Shown here one piece after another: positions 6,900-14,857 of a stretch of 17,226 bases of DNA. Source of the stretch: an uncultured Dialister sp. (GTDB lineage Bacteria; Bacillota; Negativicutes; Veillonellales; Dialisteraceae). Position 1 is the stretch's first letter, and each line of letters begins with the position of its first letter. Location: assembly GCA_934216155.1 (NCBI GenBank), contig CAKQBK010000060.1, positions 1-17,226 of the forward strand, given 5' to 3'. Made by a program: the position numbers and the translations under genes. The notes under the pieces were generated by a model. That model made no database searches, was not told where the DNA came from, and saw nothing but the letters and a program-made list of their open reading frames with translations.

Positions 6900-7613
6900 A
6901 TGAGACACAAAAAATTATACGCTCTCTGTCTAGCAGTCACTATGTATGGCAGCATGGCAGCAGAGGCTCATATACCGCCGCTTTTGATTTCATCCCAGGC
7001 AGGGGATTTTATTTCTCAGATGGAGGTATGGGATGAGGAAGTAACAGGAGATACGATTTCCCTGGCGGCGGTCGACCTAGACATGGATGGGAAGATGGAG
7101 CTTCTGGTAAGTCAGTTTGCTGGGACGGCGGTGTCTTCTCGGACGAAGGTCTATACCTTTGATGAAGATGGCTATGTGGTGCCTGTACAGGAAGCTGGGG
7201 ACCAAGATAGGCCGCTTCCAGTAGATTTCTATTTCATGGAAACAGTTCCTTGTTTGCACAATATAGAAGAGGATCACTATATTTACGGTGGTGTGAATCC
7301 AGCTCGCTTTGGCAATCAGACCCAGGTGCTTTTCGGCTATAATCATGGCGTCTTTTGGTGGCGGGACATTGCTAGGTGTGAGCCCGATGGGCTGTACTAC
7401 AGTGGCGATAGTCTGATTTCTGAAGAGGAATATGAAAAGGCCATAGATACCTATTTTGAGACCTATGGCACCGATGGAATGCGAAAAGAAGCCCATTTCC
7501 AGTGGCTGACTTTCACACCGAGTGAGTACGAAGCCTGGAAACAAGGGGACTTTTATGAAAAGCGCAGTGGGCTCTATGATAGTTATGTGGCGTTTGAAAA
7601 TTCGATGGAATAA
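6900..7613 (+). CDS. Secreted protein of unknown function with DxDxDG motif (paralogue 1)
   Basis: I do not recognise this 237-residue protein. It has a signal peptide (about 1-23, ending AEA). A calcium-loop-like motif at 59-67 (DLDMDGKME) is followed by LLVSQFAGT, the pattern seen in FG-GAP/VCBS or dockerin-like loops. The rest is rich in aromatic and acidic residues, with no membrane helix or lipobox. The gene at 8483 encodes a protein with the same plan and an aligned segment (VDLDMDGKMELLVSQ here, TDLDSNGRLEIMVSQ there), so the two are paralogues. AAAAGGAGG at 6883-6891 gives a strong, well-spaced start. A role as an extracytoplasmic, possibly calcium-binding, protein is inference. Confidence 0.82.
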   Translation: MRHKKLYALCLAVTMYGSMAAEAHIPPLLISSQAGDFISQMEVWDEEVTGDTISLAAVDLDMDGKMELLVSQFAGTAVSSRTKVYTFDEDGYVVPVQEAGDQDRPLPVDFYFMETVPCLHNIEEDHYIYGGVNPARFGNQTQVLFGYNHGVFWWRDIARCEPDGLYYSGDSLISEEEYEKAIDTYFETYGTDGMRKEAHFQWLTFTPSEYEAWKQGDFYEKRSGLYDSYVAFENSME

Positions 7614-7650
7614 AAAAGGTCCGGTAAAAAAAAGTCCATTTTAAACACGC

Positions 7651-7803
7651 AAAAAATCCGGATGTTCCATACCTTTACCTATGTCGGCGCACCCTGAATC
7701 GGCGCAGGTGCCGTGCAGTGTACATGAAAGTACCACGTCTTTGCTGTCGTCAGAACGCCACGCGTACATTCAGCAGGGAAGTGATGGAACATTTCCGGAT
7801 TTT
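7651..7803. repeat. 153-bp inverted-repeat element, possible structured RNA or small mobile element
   Basis: A 20-base arm at 7651-7670 (AAAAAATCCGGATGTTCCAT) pairs with 7784-7803 with only a two-base bulge. The interior holds smaller pairings: CTGAAT near 7693 with ATTCAG near 7768, GGCGCAGGTGCC, and GTAC-ATGAAA-GTAC at 7720-7733. The interior is more GC-rich than its AT-rich flanks, and the right arm runs into TTTCAATTTTTT. It could be a folded RNA with a terminator-like end, or a MITE-like element. No clear target duplication is seen. None of its words match the other intergenic repeats. Confidence 0.55.
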
Positions 7804-7864
7804 CAATTTTTTAAATATATCGTGAACATCAATTGACCCAAAGCACTGACTTTGAAACGGGTCT

Positions 7865-8070
7865 ACATTTCGTTTTCAGTACCCGATGGACCCGACGACC
7901 TACCAGATCTGCCCTTTCATCAGTACTTCTTCCGTCTGGTCTTTTGCGCAATTAGATATCAGAGACCGGAAAAAGGACCTAGTAAAGGATGCACGCATAA
8001 GTGCGTCGGATTTCATGTCTATAGTATACATGATACTGGCAAAAAAAGAAAGAGGACGCATGGGGATACG
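7865..8070 (+). pseudogene. Possible N-terminal transposase relic
   Basis: The frame beginning with ATG at 7886 reads DIRDRKKDLVKDARIS, then ASDFMSIVYMILAKK. This loosely resembles the N-terminal part of some IS4-type transposases. No ribosome binding site precedes it. Just upstream, 7834-7863 can form an imperfect GACCC...GGGTC hairpin. After about 8070 the frame runs straight into the core of the modular repeat (GSEGSEVAEV), so any original gene is cut there. The opposite strand is also open but is no more convincing. This is a weak call based on residue pattern alone. Confidence 0.25.
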
Positions 8071-8071
8071 A

Positions 8072-8461
8072 GGGTCTGAAGGTTCTGAAGTGGCTGAGGT
8101 TTCTCGAATGTGCCTCTTGTGATAAATCCTCATGATCTGTAGGCCGAATCCGAAAACACTCAGAACCCTTTCTAACCTGTTTGTCGTATCGTCATGCTTC
8201 GGCACGACCTACGGCCGGCTCCGCATGATGGCTTACGGTTAGTGGCACATTCGAGGAACCTGAGGATCTTGAGAACTCTGTCAAACCTGTCAGTGAGGCT
8301 AGCGGAAAATGCGTAACACTTCAGCCACTTCAGAACCCTCAGAACCTTAGCGCCACTAGCCCGAACCTTCGAACCCTTGAACCTTTTTATCTCTAGCGGA
8401 AGCGTCTCTATGTTTCGTTAAGGTCTACAGTTTCAGGTTCCTAATCCCAAATCCCTAGCTA
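8072..8461. repeat. Modular palindromic intergenic repeat, block 5
   Basis: The block starts with CTGAAGGTTCTGAAGTGGCTGAG (8076-8098), which pairs with CTTCAGCCACTTCAGAACC (from 8319). Between them are the core (to about 8150), a diverged inverted core (about 8227-8262) and the word AACCTGTCAGTGAGGCTAGCGG (about 8284-8305). The right arm continues with CCACTAGCCCGAACCTTCGAACC (about 8353-8375), TCTCTAGCGG and CCTAATCCCAAATCCC (about 8441-8456). The left arm lacks its outer part because the possible transposase relic abuts it. It ends about 10 bases before the next ribosome binding site. Confidence 0.83.
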
Positions 8462-8482
8462 CTAAACAAAAAGGAGGCTTTT

Positions 8483-9238
8483 ATGAGAAACTGGAAAAAT
8501 GGATTAACCGTCGCTTTACTGGCATGCATGGCTTGTGTGCCGATTTCTAGTCATGCTTATGTGGTACAGGATGCGGAGGAGCAGGTGGCACTCATCGCTT
8601 CCCTTAGAAGTGTATGGGATGTACCGTCTGAACCAGTGGGAACCATGGGATACATGGTGACTGATTTGGACAGTAACGGCCGATTGGAAATCATGGTATC
8701 CCAGCTGGTAGGCACTGGAAATTTCACGTATACCGATGTCTATGAAGTGACCCCGGACAAACAAGGGCTGTCTCTTTGTGAGAAGGAATGGAATGAAGAA
8801 AAGCCAGAGGCCGACTGGCTTTCGCAGAATGAGGTCCCCATGTACTTTGATTGGCTCGATGGCACAGAATGGTATGTGGTGGGAGATTTCCAGAAAGACA
8901 ATTATGGAGAAACCCATTGGAATCTTCGCGGAATATCTCTACAAGATGGTATACTAAAGGAGAAGCCCATTTGCCAGTCTGATACCTATTATGATGATCG
9001 AGGAAATTCGCACACCGTATATTACAATGCCGAGGGGGCTGTGATTTCTTCTACCGGATTTGAAGCCCAAGAAAAAGCCGTTTTTGCCGGGAAGGAAAAG
9101 CGCATCCGTTCTTTCCCCTGGCTCATGTACTATGGCGGTCAATGGGAGGACTGGCAAAGTAAGAGTGAAGAGGATATCCGCTTCATGTTATTGGATACCT
9201 ATTTGAACTTTGCTGGAGAAAAGGAAGGCATGGGCTGA
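8483..9238 (+). CDS. Secreted protein of unknown function with DxDxNG motif (paralogue 2)
   Basis: This 251-residue protein has a signal peptide (about 1-25, ending SSHA). A loop DLDSNGRLE at 61-69 is followed by IMVSQLVGTG, matching the equivalent part of the protein encoded at 6900. The paralogues share the N-terminal third most clearly. Later parts share mainly a Tyr/Trp/Asp-rich composition and a penultimate 'F.W' segment (HFQWLTF there, SFPWLMY here). No membrane helix or lipobox follows the signal. AAAAAGGAGG at 8468-8477 fixes the start. It lies upstream of the two-component locus in the same direction, but a link to it is only speculation. Function is unknown. Confidence 0.82.
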   Translation: MRNWKNGLTVALLACMACVPISSHAYVVQDAEEQVALIASLRSVWDVPSEPVGTMGYMVTDLDSNGRLEIMVSQLVGTGNFTYTDVYEVTPDKQGLSLCEKEWNEEKPEADWLSQNEVPMYFDWLDGTEWYVVGDFQKDNYGETHWNLRGISLQDGILKEKPICQSDTYYDDRGNSHTVYYNAEGAVISSTGFEAQEKAVFAGKEKRIRSFPWLMYYGGQWEDWQSKSEEDIRFMLLDTYLNFAGEKEGMG

Positions 9239-9284
9239 GAATAAGCCATGCTGTTAAGGTAAGCGAAAATTTCGATGATTACTA

Positions 9285-9380
9285 TGGTATCAAGGTTCAT
9301 AGGTCCTTTTCGCGCCATATGACAGGCTACGCTTTCTCGGAACATTCGGTGTACTTTCGAACCCTTAGAACCTTGTCTCG
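9285..9380. repeat. Degenerate copy of the modular repeat, block 6
   Basis: Within the 199-base gap, AAGGTTCATAGGTCC (9292-9306), CGGAACATTCGG (9339-9350) and TTTCGAACCCTTAGAACC (9355-9372) match words of the other blocks, but the palindrome has decayed. It is the most diverged block in the window. Confidence 0.5.
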
Positions 9381-9437
9381 CTATCTAAGCCATATCGAAT
9401 GACTCCCAACTAACATGACTGGAAATGAGGAAAGTAG

Positions 9438-11840
9438 GTGAGCAGAATGAGAAGAGTGATGGATTTTGTGTTTCATATTCTTCTTGTTCTGCTTTTATGT
9501 TGCCCTTTTTCGGCGAAAGCGGGACTCGTTCTTTATGATAGTCGCTTTGGAAATCCGGTGGGGATGGCACTAGAAGACGCATTGCCTGCGTCCTATACCG
9601 TAGAAGGGCGAGAGGAGGAGCTTTCTCGTTTTTGGGGCGATAGAGAGGTATCGGCGGTGGAGCTCTATGATTTCCAAGCCGATGTATTCCGCCGGAATCG
9701 GATGATTTCTAGTACGTGGTATCCTTTGTATATGGTAGATATTGTACTGGCTGTAAGAAATGAAAATCAAGACATGTATTCTTGGCAGGATTTGCTCAGA
9801 AAACCGGTGACCGTTTGTATCCCTGCCGATTCCCCTCGGATGCAGATGGTGGTCATGGCCGTTTCCTATGGCATGAGCGGAGAGTTTGACCCGGCGGTAG
9901 GAATTCATTATTTCCAGAAGCTCGAAAGAGAAGGACGGCTTCGGACGGATACCAGCTATCAAGAAGCCCATTATTTGCATAAAGTGGTCCGGGAAAAGGC
10001 CGATGTGTATATTCTTCCTGATATAGAAGCTGCCCATTGGATAGAGCAGGGAGAAAAATTTCATCTGGTACATCCGGCGGAAGGGACTTTATCGTTTCAG
10101 CGAGGAATTCTTTCTAAAGAAATCTTACCTCTGTCTAAGGACATCAGTAGTGAAAAATTGGATGAAAAAGGATACCATGTCTCTCCGGGGGAAAAGGCCT
10201 ATCCAGTGCAAGACCTCTTATCTTTTGCTCAGGATATAGAGCCTATCCCTGGACAAATGAAAGAGAAAGTTTTCGGTATCACTTCCATGGTGTCTCTCTT
10301 CCGCGTGCCTCATCTAGTGTACTATAGCGGATTTCTATTTCTTTTCATTTTATGGGGTGGCCATATCCGGCGGCGGATGGCGTCGCCGCGGTTGAAACGA
10401 CTAGCTCTTGTGCTGACCGTGGTTTCTGTTCTGTGGATTGGACAGCGCATTTTCAAATTGACTGTACCATCAGAAAATGAGACCTTGCTTCGCTATTTAT
10501 GGTATAGCTATTATATTTTTTTCAGCCTCTTTGTGACCATTTGCATGGATTTGGGCTATAGCCAGCGGCGTCGCGGGGCAAATTATGTTTCTGTGCCTTG
10601 GATACTAGGCCTGGGAAATCTATGGCTATCCCTTTTGGTGCTGACCAATGATTTCCATCAATGGGTCTTCACTTTTCCAGAAGGACTCTCAGTGGCCGAC
10701 GCTATCCATGGGTATGGCCCTGGATATTACTTGATTCTCGGAGCCTATGGGCTGCAATTTCTATGGGTTAATGGACTCCTTTTTACAGAGGCGAAGAAAC
10801 AGAAACTCCTGGGCTTTCGTCAACTCTTGCCTTTAGGCGTGAGCGTCCTCTATGGCCTCTATGTGGTGGCCTATATCCAAGGCAGTTCGCTGGTTTCCTA
10901 TACAGAGCTGGTATGGGTGACCATTTTATGGGCCTTTTTATGGTTAGAGCTCATGCTTGATACCGGGCTCATCTTGTCCAATGACGGCTATGCTAATTTC
11001 TGCACCTATTCCAACTTAGCCATGGAAATCCAAGACGCTGCGGGCCATGTACAGTATCGTTCTCAGCGCATTCCGAAAGAACCATCGGAGTATATCGAAC
11101 GAATGACCATGCCCATACAAGGCGGCCAAGTGGTATGGTATCGCGATGTCAGGCAGCTCCGCGAAAAACAACGAGAACTCAAACTAGCGAGAGATGCGAT
11201 GCAGCGGGCCTATGACTTGGATAAGAAAGAAGAAATGATCCGGCGGTCCTATATCAAACTTTTGATGGAAAGAAAAATTTACGATGAATTGCAAGAGGTA
11301 TTGCGGACAAAAGGGGCTTTAATTTTGCAGTATACGAAATTTCTAGAAACCGCAGTCCCTGGCAATGCCGCCGATGAAGCCGTGAGTCGCCTCAATGTGC
11401 TGGCCTCCTACATCAAGAAACGCTGTGTCATGATGCTGCGGGGCAAAGAGGACCATAGCCTTCAAGGAAAAGAACTGTACCTGGCCTTACAAGAACTTTT
11501 CCGCTATTTGGAACGGACAGGGCTGAAAGTGCTGCTGGAGTTTCAAGTGGAAGGAAATCTACCAACAGAAAAAGCACTGGCCCTCTATGACTTCATAGAG
11601 CAACTTTGCGAAAGTGCCGTGGTAGGTGGAGAAAATCACATGGTCTGCCATGTGAAAGAAGAAGAAACTAGCTATACCGTAAAAGTCCTCCTGGACCATC
11701 GGCTGTGGATACTGGGATTCATGCGGCAGATCCGAGACGATACCCGCCTAAAAGACCCCACCATTCGCATCCACTGTAGAGACTTGGAATATGCCTATAG
11801 TGTGGAGATACAGGTTAGAAAAGGTTCTGAAGGTTCTTAG
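9438..11840 (+). CDS. Sensor protein: solute-binding-like domain, 7TM region, degenerate kinase end
   Basis: The product has 800 residues from GTG 9438 (GAGG at 9427-9430), or 797 from ATG 9447 (AGGTG just upstream). A signal peptide (about 1-28) precedes an extracytoplasmic domain (about 29-285) that resembles a type 2 solute-binding fold, with the hinge-like segment SWQDLLRKPVTVCIP. Seven membrane helices follow (about 294-507). The TNDFHQWVF segment (403-411) is typical of histidine-kinase N-terminal 7TM regions. A short PAS-like linker (about 515-570) and a helical region (about 572-670) come next. The last part looks like a decayed HATPase: the expected N-box reads LCESAVVGG and no DxGxG follows. 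No phospho-accepting His motif is evident. It probably senses a ligand and acts with the downstream kinase. The last residues, RKGSEGS, and the stop are encoded by repeat sequence. Confidence 0.85.
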   Translation: MSRMRRVMDFVFHILLVLLLCCPFSAKAGLVLYDSRFGNPVGMALEDALPASYTVEGREEELSRFWGDREVSAVELYDFQADVFRRNRMISSTWYPLYMVDIVLAVRNENQDMYSWQDLLRKPVTVCIPADSPRMQMVVMAVSYGMSGEFDPAVGIHYFQKLEREGRLRTDTSYQEAHYLHKVVREKADVYILPDIEAAHWIEQGEKFHLVHPAEGTLSFQRGILSKEILPLSKDISSEKLDEKGYHVSPGEKAYPVQDLLSFAQDIEPIPGQMKEKVFGITSMVSLFRVPHLVYYSGFLFLFILWGGHIRRRMASPRLKRLALVLTVVSVLWIGQRIFKLTVPSENETLLRYLWYSYYIFFSLFVTICMDLGYSQRRRGANYVSVPWILGLGNLWLSLLVLTNDFHQWVFTFPEGLSVADAIHGYGPGYYLILGAYGLQFLWVNGLLFTEAKKQKLLGFRQLLPLGVSVLYGLYVVAYIQGSSLVSYTELVWVTILWAFLWLELMLDTGLILSNDGYANFCTYSNLAMEIQDAAGHVQYRSQRIPKEPSEYIERMTMPIQGGQVVWYRDVRQLREKQRELKLARDAMQRAYDLDKKEEMIRRSYIKLLMERKIYDELQEVLRTKGALILQYTKFLETAVPGNAADEAVSRLNVLASYIKKRCVMMLRGKEDHSLQGKELYLALQELFRYLERTGLKVLLEFQVEGNLPTEKALALYDFIEQLCESAVVGGENHMVCHVKEEETSYTVKVLLDHRLWILGFMRQIRDDTRLKDPTIRIHCRDLEYAYSVEIQVRKGSEGS

Positions 11841-12157
11841 GGTTCTGAGGTTCGCCGAATGTGCCTCAAAACCAGGAATTAGGGATTAGAAACCCAAAGC
11901 CGTAGGCCCTCCATCTAACATTGAACTTTTTCCCGCTAGTGCTGCCCCCCTGCCTACGGCATATCTTCCCCAAAAAAGGGGCGACGAGACGCTAGAGGTA
12001 AAAAGGCTAGCGCCTTGGTTTCCCCCATTTTGGGGAAAAGGTGGTGCAAAGCACCAAAAGGGGAATGCCAGGCCGAAAATGGGATATGTTGGACTGGCCG
12101 TAAGATGCGTTGAACCTCAGAACCTTCAGTCCCCTCAGAACCCTGCCCAACCTGTAA
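11821..12157. repeat. Modular intergenic repeat, block 7, with GC-rich hairpins
   Basis: The block begins inside the sensor gene with AAGGTTCTGAAGGTTCTTAG, giving its stop codon, and continues to CGCCGAATGTGCCTC. It then has ATTAGGGATTAGAAACCC (11879-11896). Two hairpins follow: CTTCCCC-AAAAAA-GGGGCG (about 11965-11983), and TTTCCCCC-ATTTT-GGGGAAA (12019-12038) next to GTGC-AAA-GCAC (12043-12053). CTTCAGTCCCCTCAGAACC and CCAACCTGT end the block just before the AAGGAG of the kinase gene. No U-tract makes either hairpin a clear terminator. Confidence 0.8.
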
Positions 12158-12174
12158 ATAAGGAGATGAATCCA

Positions 12175-13587
12175 GTGGCCAATATGTATATTTTGCCAGA
12201 CAGTCTGCTAGTCGGCCTAGTCATAGTCGGCGTGGGGCTGGTGATAGCAGAAAGCTTTCTCTATTATCACTTGCTGCCCCTTCGCAGCTTTCGGGAGTGG
12301 AAACGGGCTTTTTTAGAAGTGATGAGTCTAGTCTTACTGATTGGTTCTCTATACTTTCCTTACGAAGTCTTAACACTGCGAGGTGATGGCATCCCGGCTT
12401 TGCACTTTCTAGATACGAGCCGATATATCATAGCCATCAGCGGCATCGTAAATGGATGCTACTGGCTTAGCCGTGGAGCGGGGAGTGTGTATATCTTAGG
12501 GGCTGCCGTTTTAACTATACCACTATGGGATGATTTCTTACCCTATACCTTGTGCGGAGCCATGTTCCTCCTTGGATGGCGCATTCGGGTATTACTGCCA
12601 CAAGCCTATGTCCAATACCATCAGCAAATCACCTATTACTCCATCCAGCATGCCATAGACAGTCTCGATGAAGGTATCTTGGTTTGTAAGGAAAAAGGAG
12701 AACCGGTCCTAGTGAATCGTTGCATGGAAGTAGTAATGGAGAAACTTTTGGGAACAACGCTCAGGAATGGCAATATTTTCTGGCATATTCTGCAACAGGG
12801 GGCCACCAAAGGGGTACGGTGGGAACGCTTAGGGGCGAAAATGCTTTTTCGCCTCCCCTCTGGGGAGAGCTGGATCCTTTCTAGAGAACCTATAGACAGG
12901 GTAGATACCACCATTTGGCAGATTACGGCCGCCAATGTAACGGACTTAGAACGTATCAATGAAGAGCTAGCAGCCAGCAATGAAATGTGGCAGGAAAGAA
13001 ATCAGAAAATGAAAGATCTACTTCTGCATCTGGTGGATATCCAAAGTAAAGAAACCATCCGGGACATTCGGATGAAAGTGCATGACCTCATGGGCCAGCG
13101 TATCAGCTTATTGCAGCAGATATTAAACAATAAAGATGTGAGCCAATACAAGACCATTACGCCGCTGCTAGATAACTTATTGAGAGATATGGAAAAGGAT
13201 ATTTCCATCGACCCGGCGAAACTTTTGTCAGAAATGATTCACACCTATCAGGATTTGGGAATCACTGTCCATGTAGAAGGGATTCTTCCGTCACAGCCTC
13301 AAGTGAGCCGCATTTTGGTAGAAATCATCCGGGAAGCCATGACCAATGCCATTTGCCATGGAAAGGCCAATGAAATATCTATTTCCTTTACAGGGAAAGA
13401 CCGACAATGCGTGCAAATTTCCGACAATGGCATGGGCTGCCAAATTCCGATCCAAGAAGGCGGCGGCCTCTCCGGGGCTAGACGAAAGATGAAAGCCTTG
13501 GGCGGTACCGTACGTTTTAAGAATCAACCGCACTTTACTTTGATTTTGGAAACAGGAAATCTGAGAGATATGCCGCATACATCGTAG
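12175..13587 (+). CDS. Membrane sensor histidine kinase, HisKA_3 (NarX/LiaS-like) family
   Basis: The start is GTG 12175, nine bases after AAGGAG (12160-12165). ATG 12166 is too close to the site and ATG 12184 too far. The open frame extends upstream only through repeats. The 470-residue protein has about five membrane helices (about 11-137), a PAS-like region (about 155-255) and a coiled helix. The dimerisation/phosphoacceptor region carries H303 in RMKVHDLMGQRIS. The HATPase has an N-box (EIIREAMTNAICHG, 383-396), SDNGMG (416-421) and GGGLSGARRKMKALGG (429-444). All residues expected for an active kinase are present. It should phosphorylate the NarL-type regulator encoded at 14008 and may take its signal from the degenerate 7TM sensor encoded upstream. 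Confidence 0.92.
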   Translation: MANMYILPDSLLVGLVIVGVGLVIAESFLYYHLLPLRSFREWKRAFLEVMSLVLLIGSLYFPYEVLTLRGDGIPALHFLDTSRYIIAISGIVNGCYWLSRGAGSVYILGAAVLTIPLWDDFLPYTLCGAMFLLGWRIRVLLPQAYVQYHQQITYYSIQHAIDSLDEGILVCKEKGEPVLVNRCMEVVMEKLLGTTLRNGNIFWHILQQGATKGVRWERLGAKMLFRLPSGESWILSREPIDRVDTTIWQITAANVTDLERINEELAASNEMWQERNQKMKDLLLHLVDIQSKETIRDIRMKVHDLMGQRISLLQQILNNKDVSQYKTITPLLDNLLRDMEKDISIDPAKLLSEMIHTYQDLGITVHVEGILPSQPQVSRILVEIIREAMTNAICHGKANEISISFTGKDRQCVQISDNGMGCQIPIQEGGGLSGARRKMKALGGTVRFKNQPHFTLILETGNLRDMPHTS

Positions 13588-13604
13588 CTATGATAAAATG
13601 AAAA

Positions 13605-13980
13605 GGAATAGGAAAAGGGATTAGTGGCTAGGCCTTAAGAAAAGCGAAACCGTAAAGCTTACATTATACAAAGAGTATTACCCGTTAGAGATACCCGAGC
13701 TAAAAGGCTCCTGGGTTCGGGATGATTAGCGTATATGGATAGAGTCATATTCGAGAAACCTGAGTAGCCTGAGAACCTCGTCTAACCTGTCAGTGAGACT
13801 AGCGGAAATTGCGTAGAACCTCGGAACCTTCAGAACCTTTTCACTACTAGCCCGAACCTATGAACCTTTGAGCCCTTTATAACCGTGTTGTACATGAAAC
13901 ATGACGCTAGTGGTTTACGGTTTCGGGCCACCGGCTACTATATTCTGTCAACTGCCTACGGCCAACTGCTAACTGCTAAC
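13605..13980. repeat. Modular palindromic intergenic repeat, block 8
   Basis: The left half contains GGGATTAGTGGCTAGGCC (13618-13635), GAAACCGTAAAGCTTA and GGCTCCTGGGTTCGGG. The right half mirrors these with CTAGCCCGAACCTATGAACC (about 13847-13866), GTTTACGGTTTCGGGCC and CCGGCTACTA. In the middle is AACCTGTCAGTGAGACTAGC (about 13784-13803), as in block 5. The end is GCCAACTGCTAACTGCTAAC (13961-13980). An open frame from 13885 runs through this right half into the response regulator but is not its true start. Confidence 0.82.
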
Positions 13981-14007
13981 ATTTATTTATTCTATGGGGG
14001 AAAGCCT

Positions 14008-14628
14008 ATGATTCGTCTTATGATTGTAGATGACCAGAAAATTTTGCTCGATGGGCTAGTGAAGCTCTTTGAACATTCCGACACCGTCCAGGTGGTGAAA
14101 CAGCTTTCCTTTTCAGAAATAGCAGAAGTGGCCGCCGATGTGGTGCAGCCAGATATCATTCTGATGGATATCTGCATGGAAGGTCGGACCAGCGGCATCG
14201 AGACCACACGTCGTATCAAACAACGACGACCAAACCAGAAAATCGTTATCATGACAGGCTTCCCTGATGTCCACTTCGTAGAAATGGCGAAAGAAGCGGG
14301 AGCTGATGGATTTATTTACAAAGAAAGCTCTGCGAAAGATTTCATCGATCACCTGGCACGAACCATGCAAGGGGAGCGCATCTTTCCGAATGTAAAAGAA
14401 AAAACAACCTTCGGCTTCTATCATGCCCAGCTGACAGAGCGGGAACTGGAAATCCTGAAATACATCTGTAAAAATATGTCCTACCAAGAAATCGCTGATG
14501 TGCTCCATATCACAAAACGGACCGTCAGCTTCCATGTGAGCAACATGCTGGCTAAGACAGGTCATAAAAGCATCGTAGGCCTGGCCGTGGAAGCCGCTGA
14601 AAAAGGATATGCTACGGGAAGTGAGTGA
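14008..14628 (+). CDS. NarL/LuxR-family response regulator
   Basis: The true start is most likely ATG 14008, after GGGGGAAA at 13996-14003. The longer frame from 13885 is made of repeat sequence. The 206-residue protein has a receiver domain (about 1-120) with D8/D9, the phosphorylation site D54, T83 and K105. A LuxR-type helix-turn-helix follows (about 141-205: LTERELEILKYICK, then SYQEIADVLHITKRTVSFHVSN). It is the likely partner of the HisKA_3 kinase encoded upstream, binding DNA when phosphorylated. Target genes are not evident; the adjacent porin and small secreted genes are candidates only by proximity. The modular repeat begins within a few bases of the TGA stop. Confidence 0.94.
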   Translation: MIRLMIVDDQKILLDGLVKLFEHSDTVQVVKQLSFSEIAEVAADVVQPDIILMDICMEGRTSGIETTRRIKQRRPNQKIVIMTGFPDVHFVEMAKEAGADGFIYKESSAKDFIDHLARTMQGERIFPNVKEKTTFGFYHAQLTERELEILKYICKNMSYQEIADVLHITKRTVSFHVSNMLAKTGHKSIVGLAVEAAEKGYATGSE

Positions 14629-14633
14629 GGGGG

Positions 14634-14806
14634 CTGAAGGTTCTGAAGTGGCTGAGAGATTCTCAGGTTCGCCGAACATGCCTCTTACGGTAAATCTTCA
14701 GTATCCGTAGGCCGAACCTATGAACCTTCGAACCCATGAACCTTTTCTAATCCCTAATCCCTAGCTACTGGCCACCAGCTACTGCATTCCGCCAACTGCT
14801 AACTAC
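14634..14806. repeat. Modular intergenic repeat, block 9
   Basis: The core is at 14636-14720 (CTGAAGGTTCTGAAGTGGCTGAG, GCCTCTTACGGTAAATC, GTAGGCCGAACC). It is followed by CCTTCGAACCCATGAACC (about 14725-14742), CTAATCCCTAATCCCTAGC (14747-14765), GCTACTGGCCACCAGC and GCCAACTGCTAACT. It ends where the bidirectional terminator begins. Its core in reverse orientation matches 2266-2308. Confidence 0.85.
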
Positions 14807-14811
14807 AATAT

Positions 14812-14852
14812 AAAAAACGGCATGGACTATCCAAGTCTTCATGCCGTTTTTT
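14812..14852. terminator. Bidirectional rho-independent terminator
   Basis: AAAAAACGGCATG (14812-14824) pairs exactly with CATGCCGTTTTTT (14840-14852) around a 15-base loop. The A-tract and T-tract make it work on both strands. It lies between the convergent response regulator and porin genes, 5 bases from the porin stop. Confidence 0.93.
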
Positions 14853-14857
14853 GCTTA

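Noticed and set aside
12079..12174. N-terminal extension of the histidine kinase
   Set aside because: It is repeat-derived, and the well-spaced AAGGAG site points to GTG 12175.
13885..14007. N-terminal extension of the response regulator
   Set aside because: It is encoded by repeat words (block 8), and the receiver domain starts normally at ATG 14008 behind GGGGGAAA.
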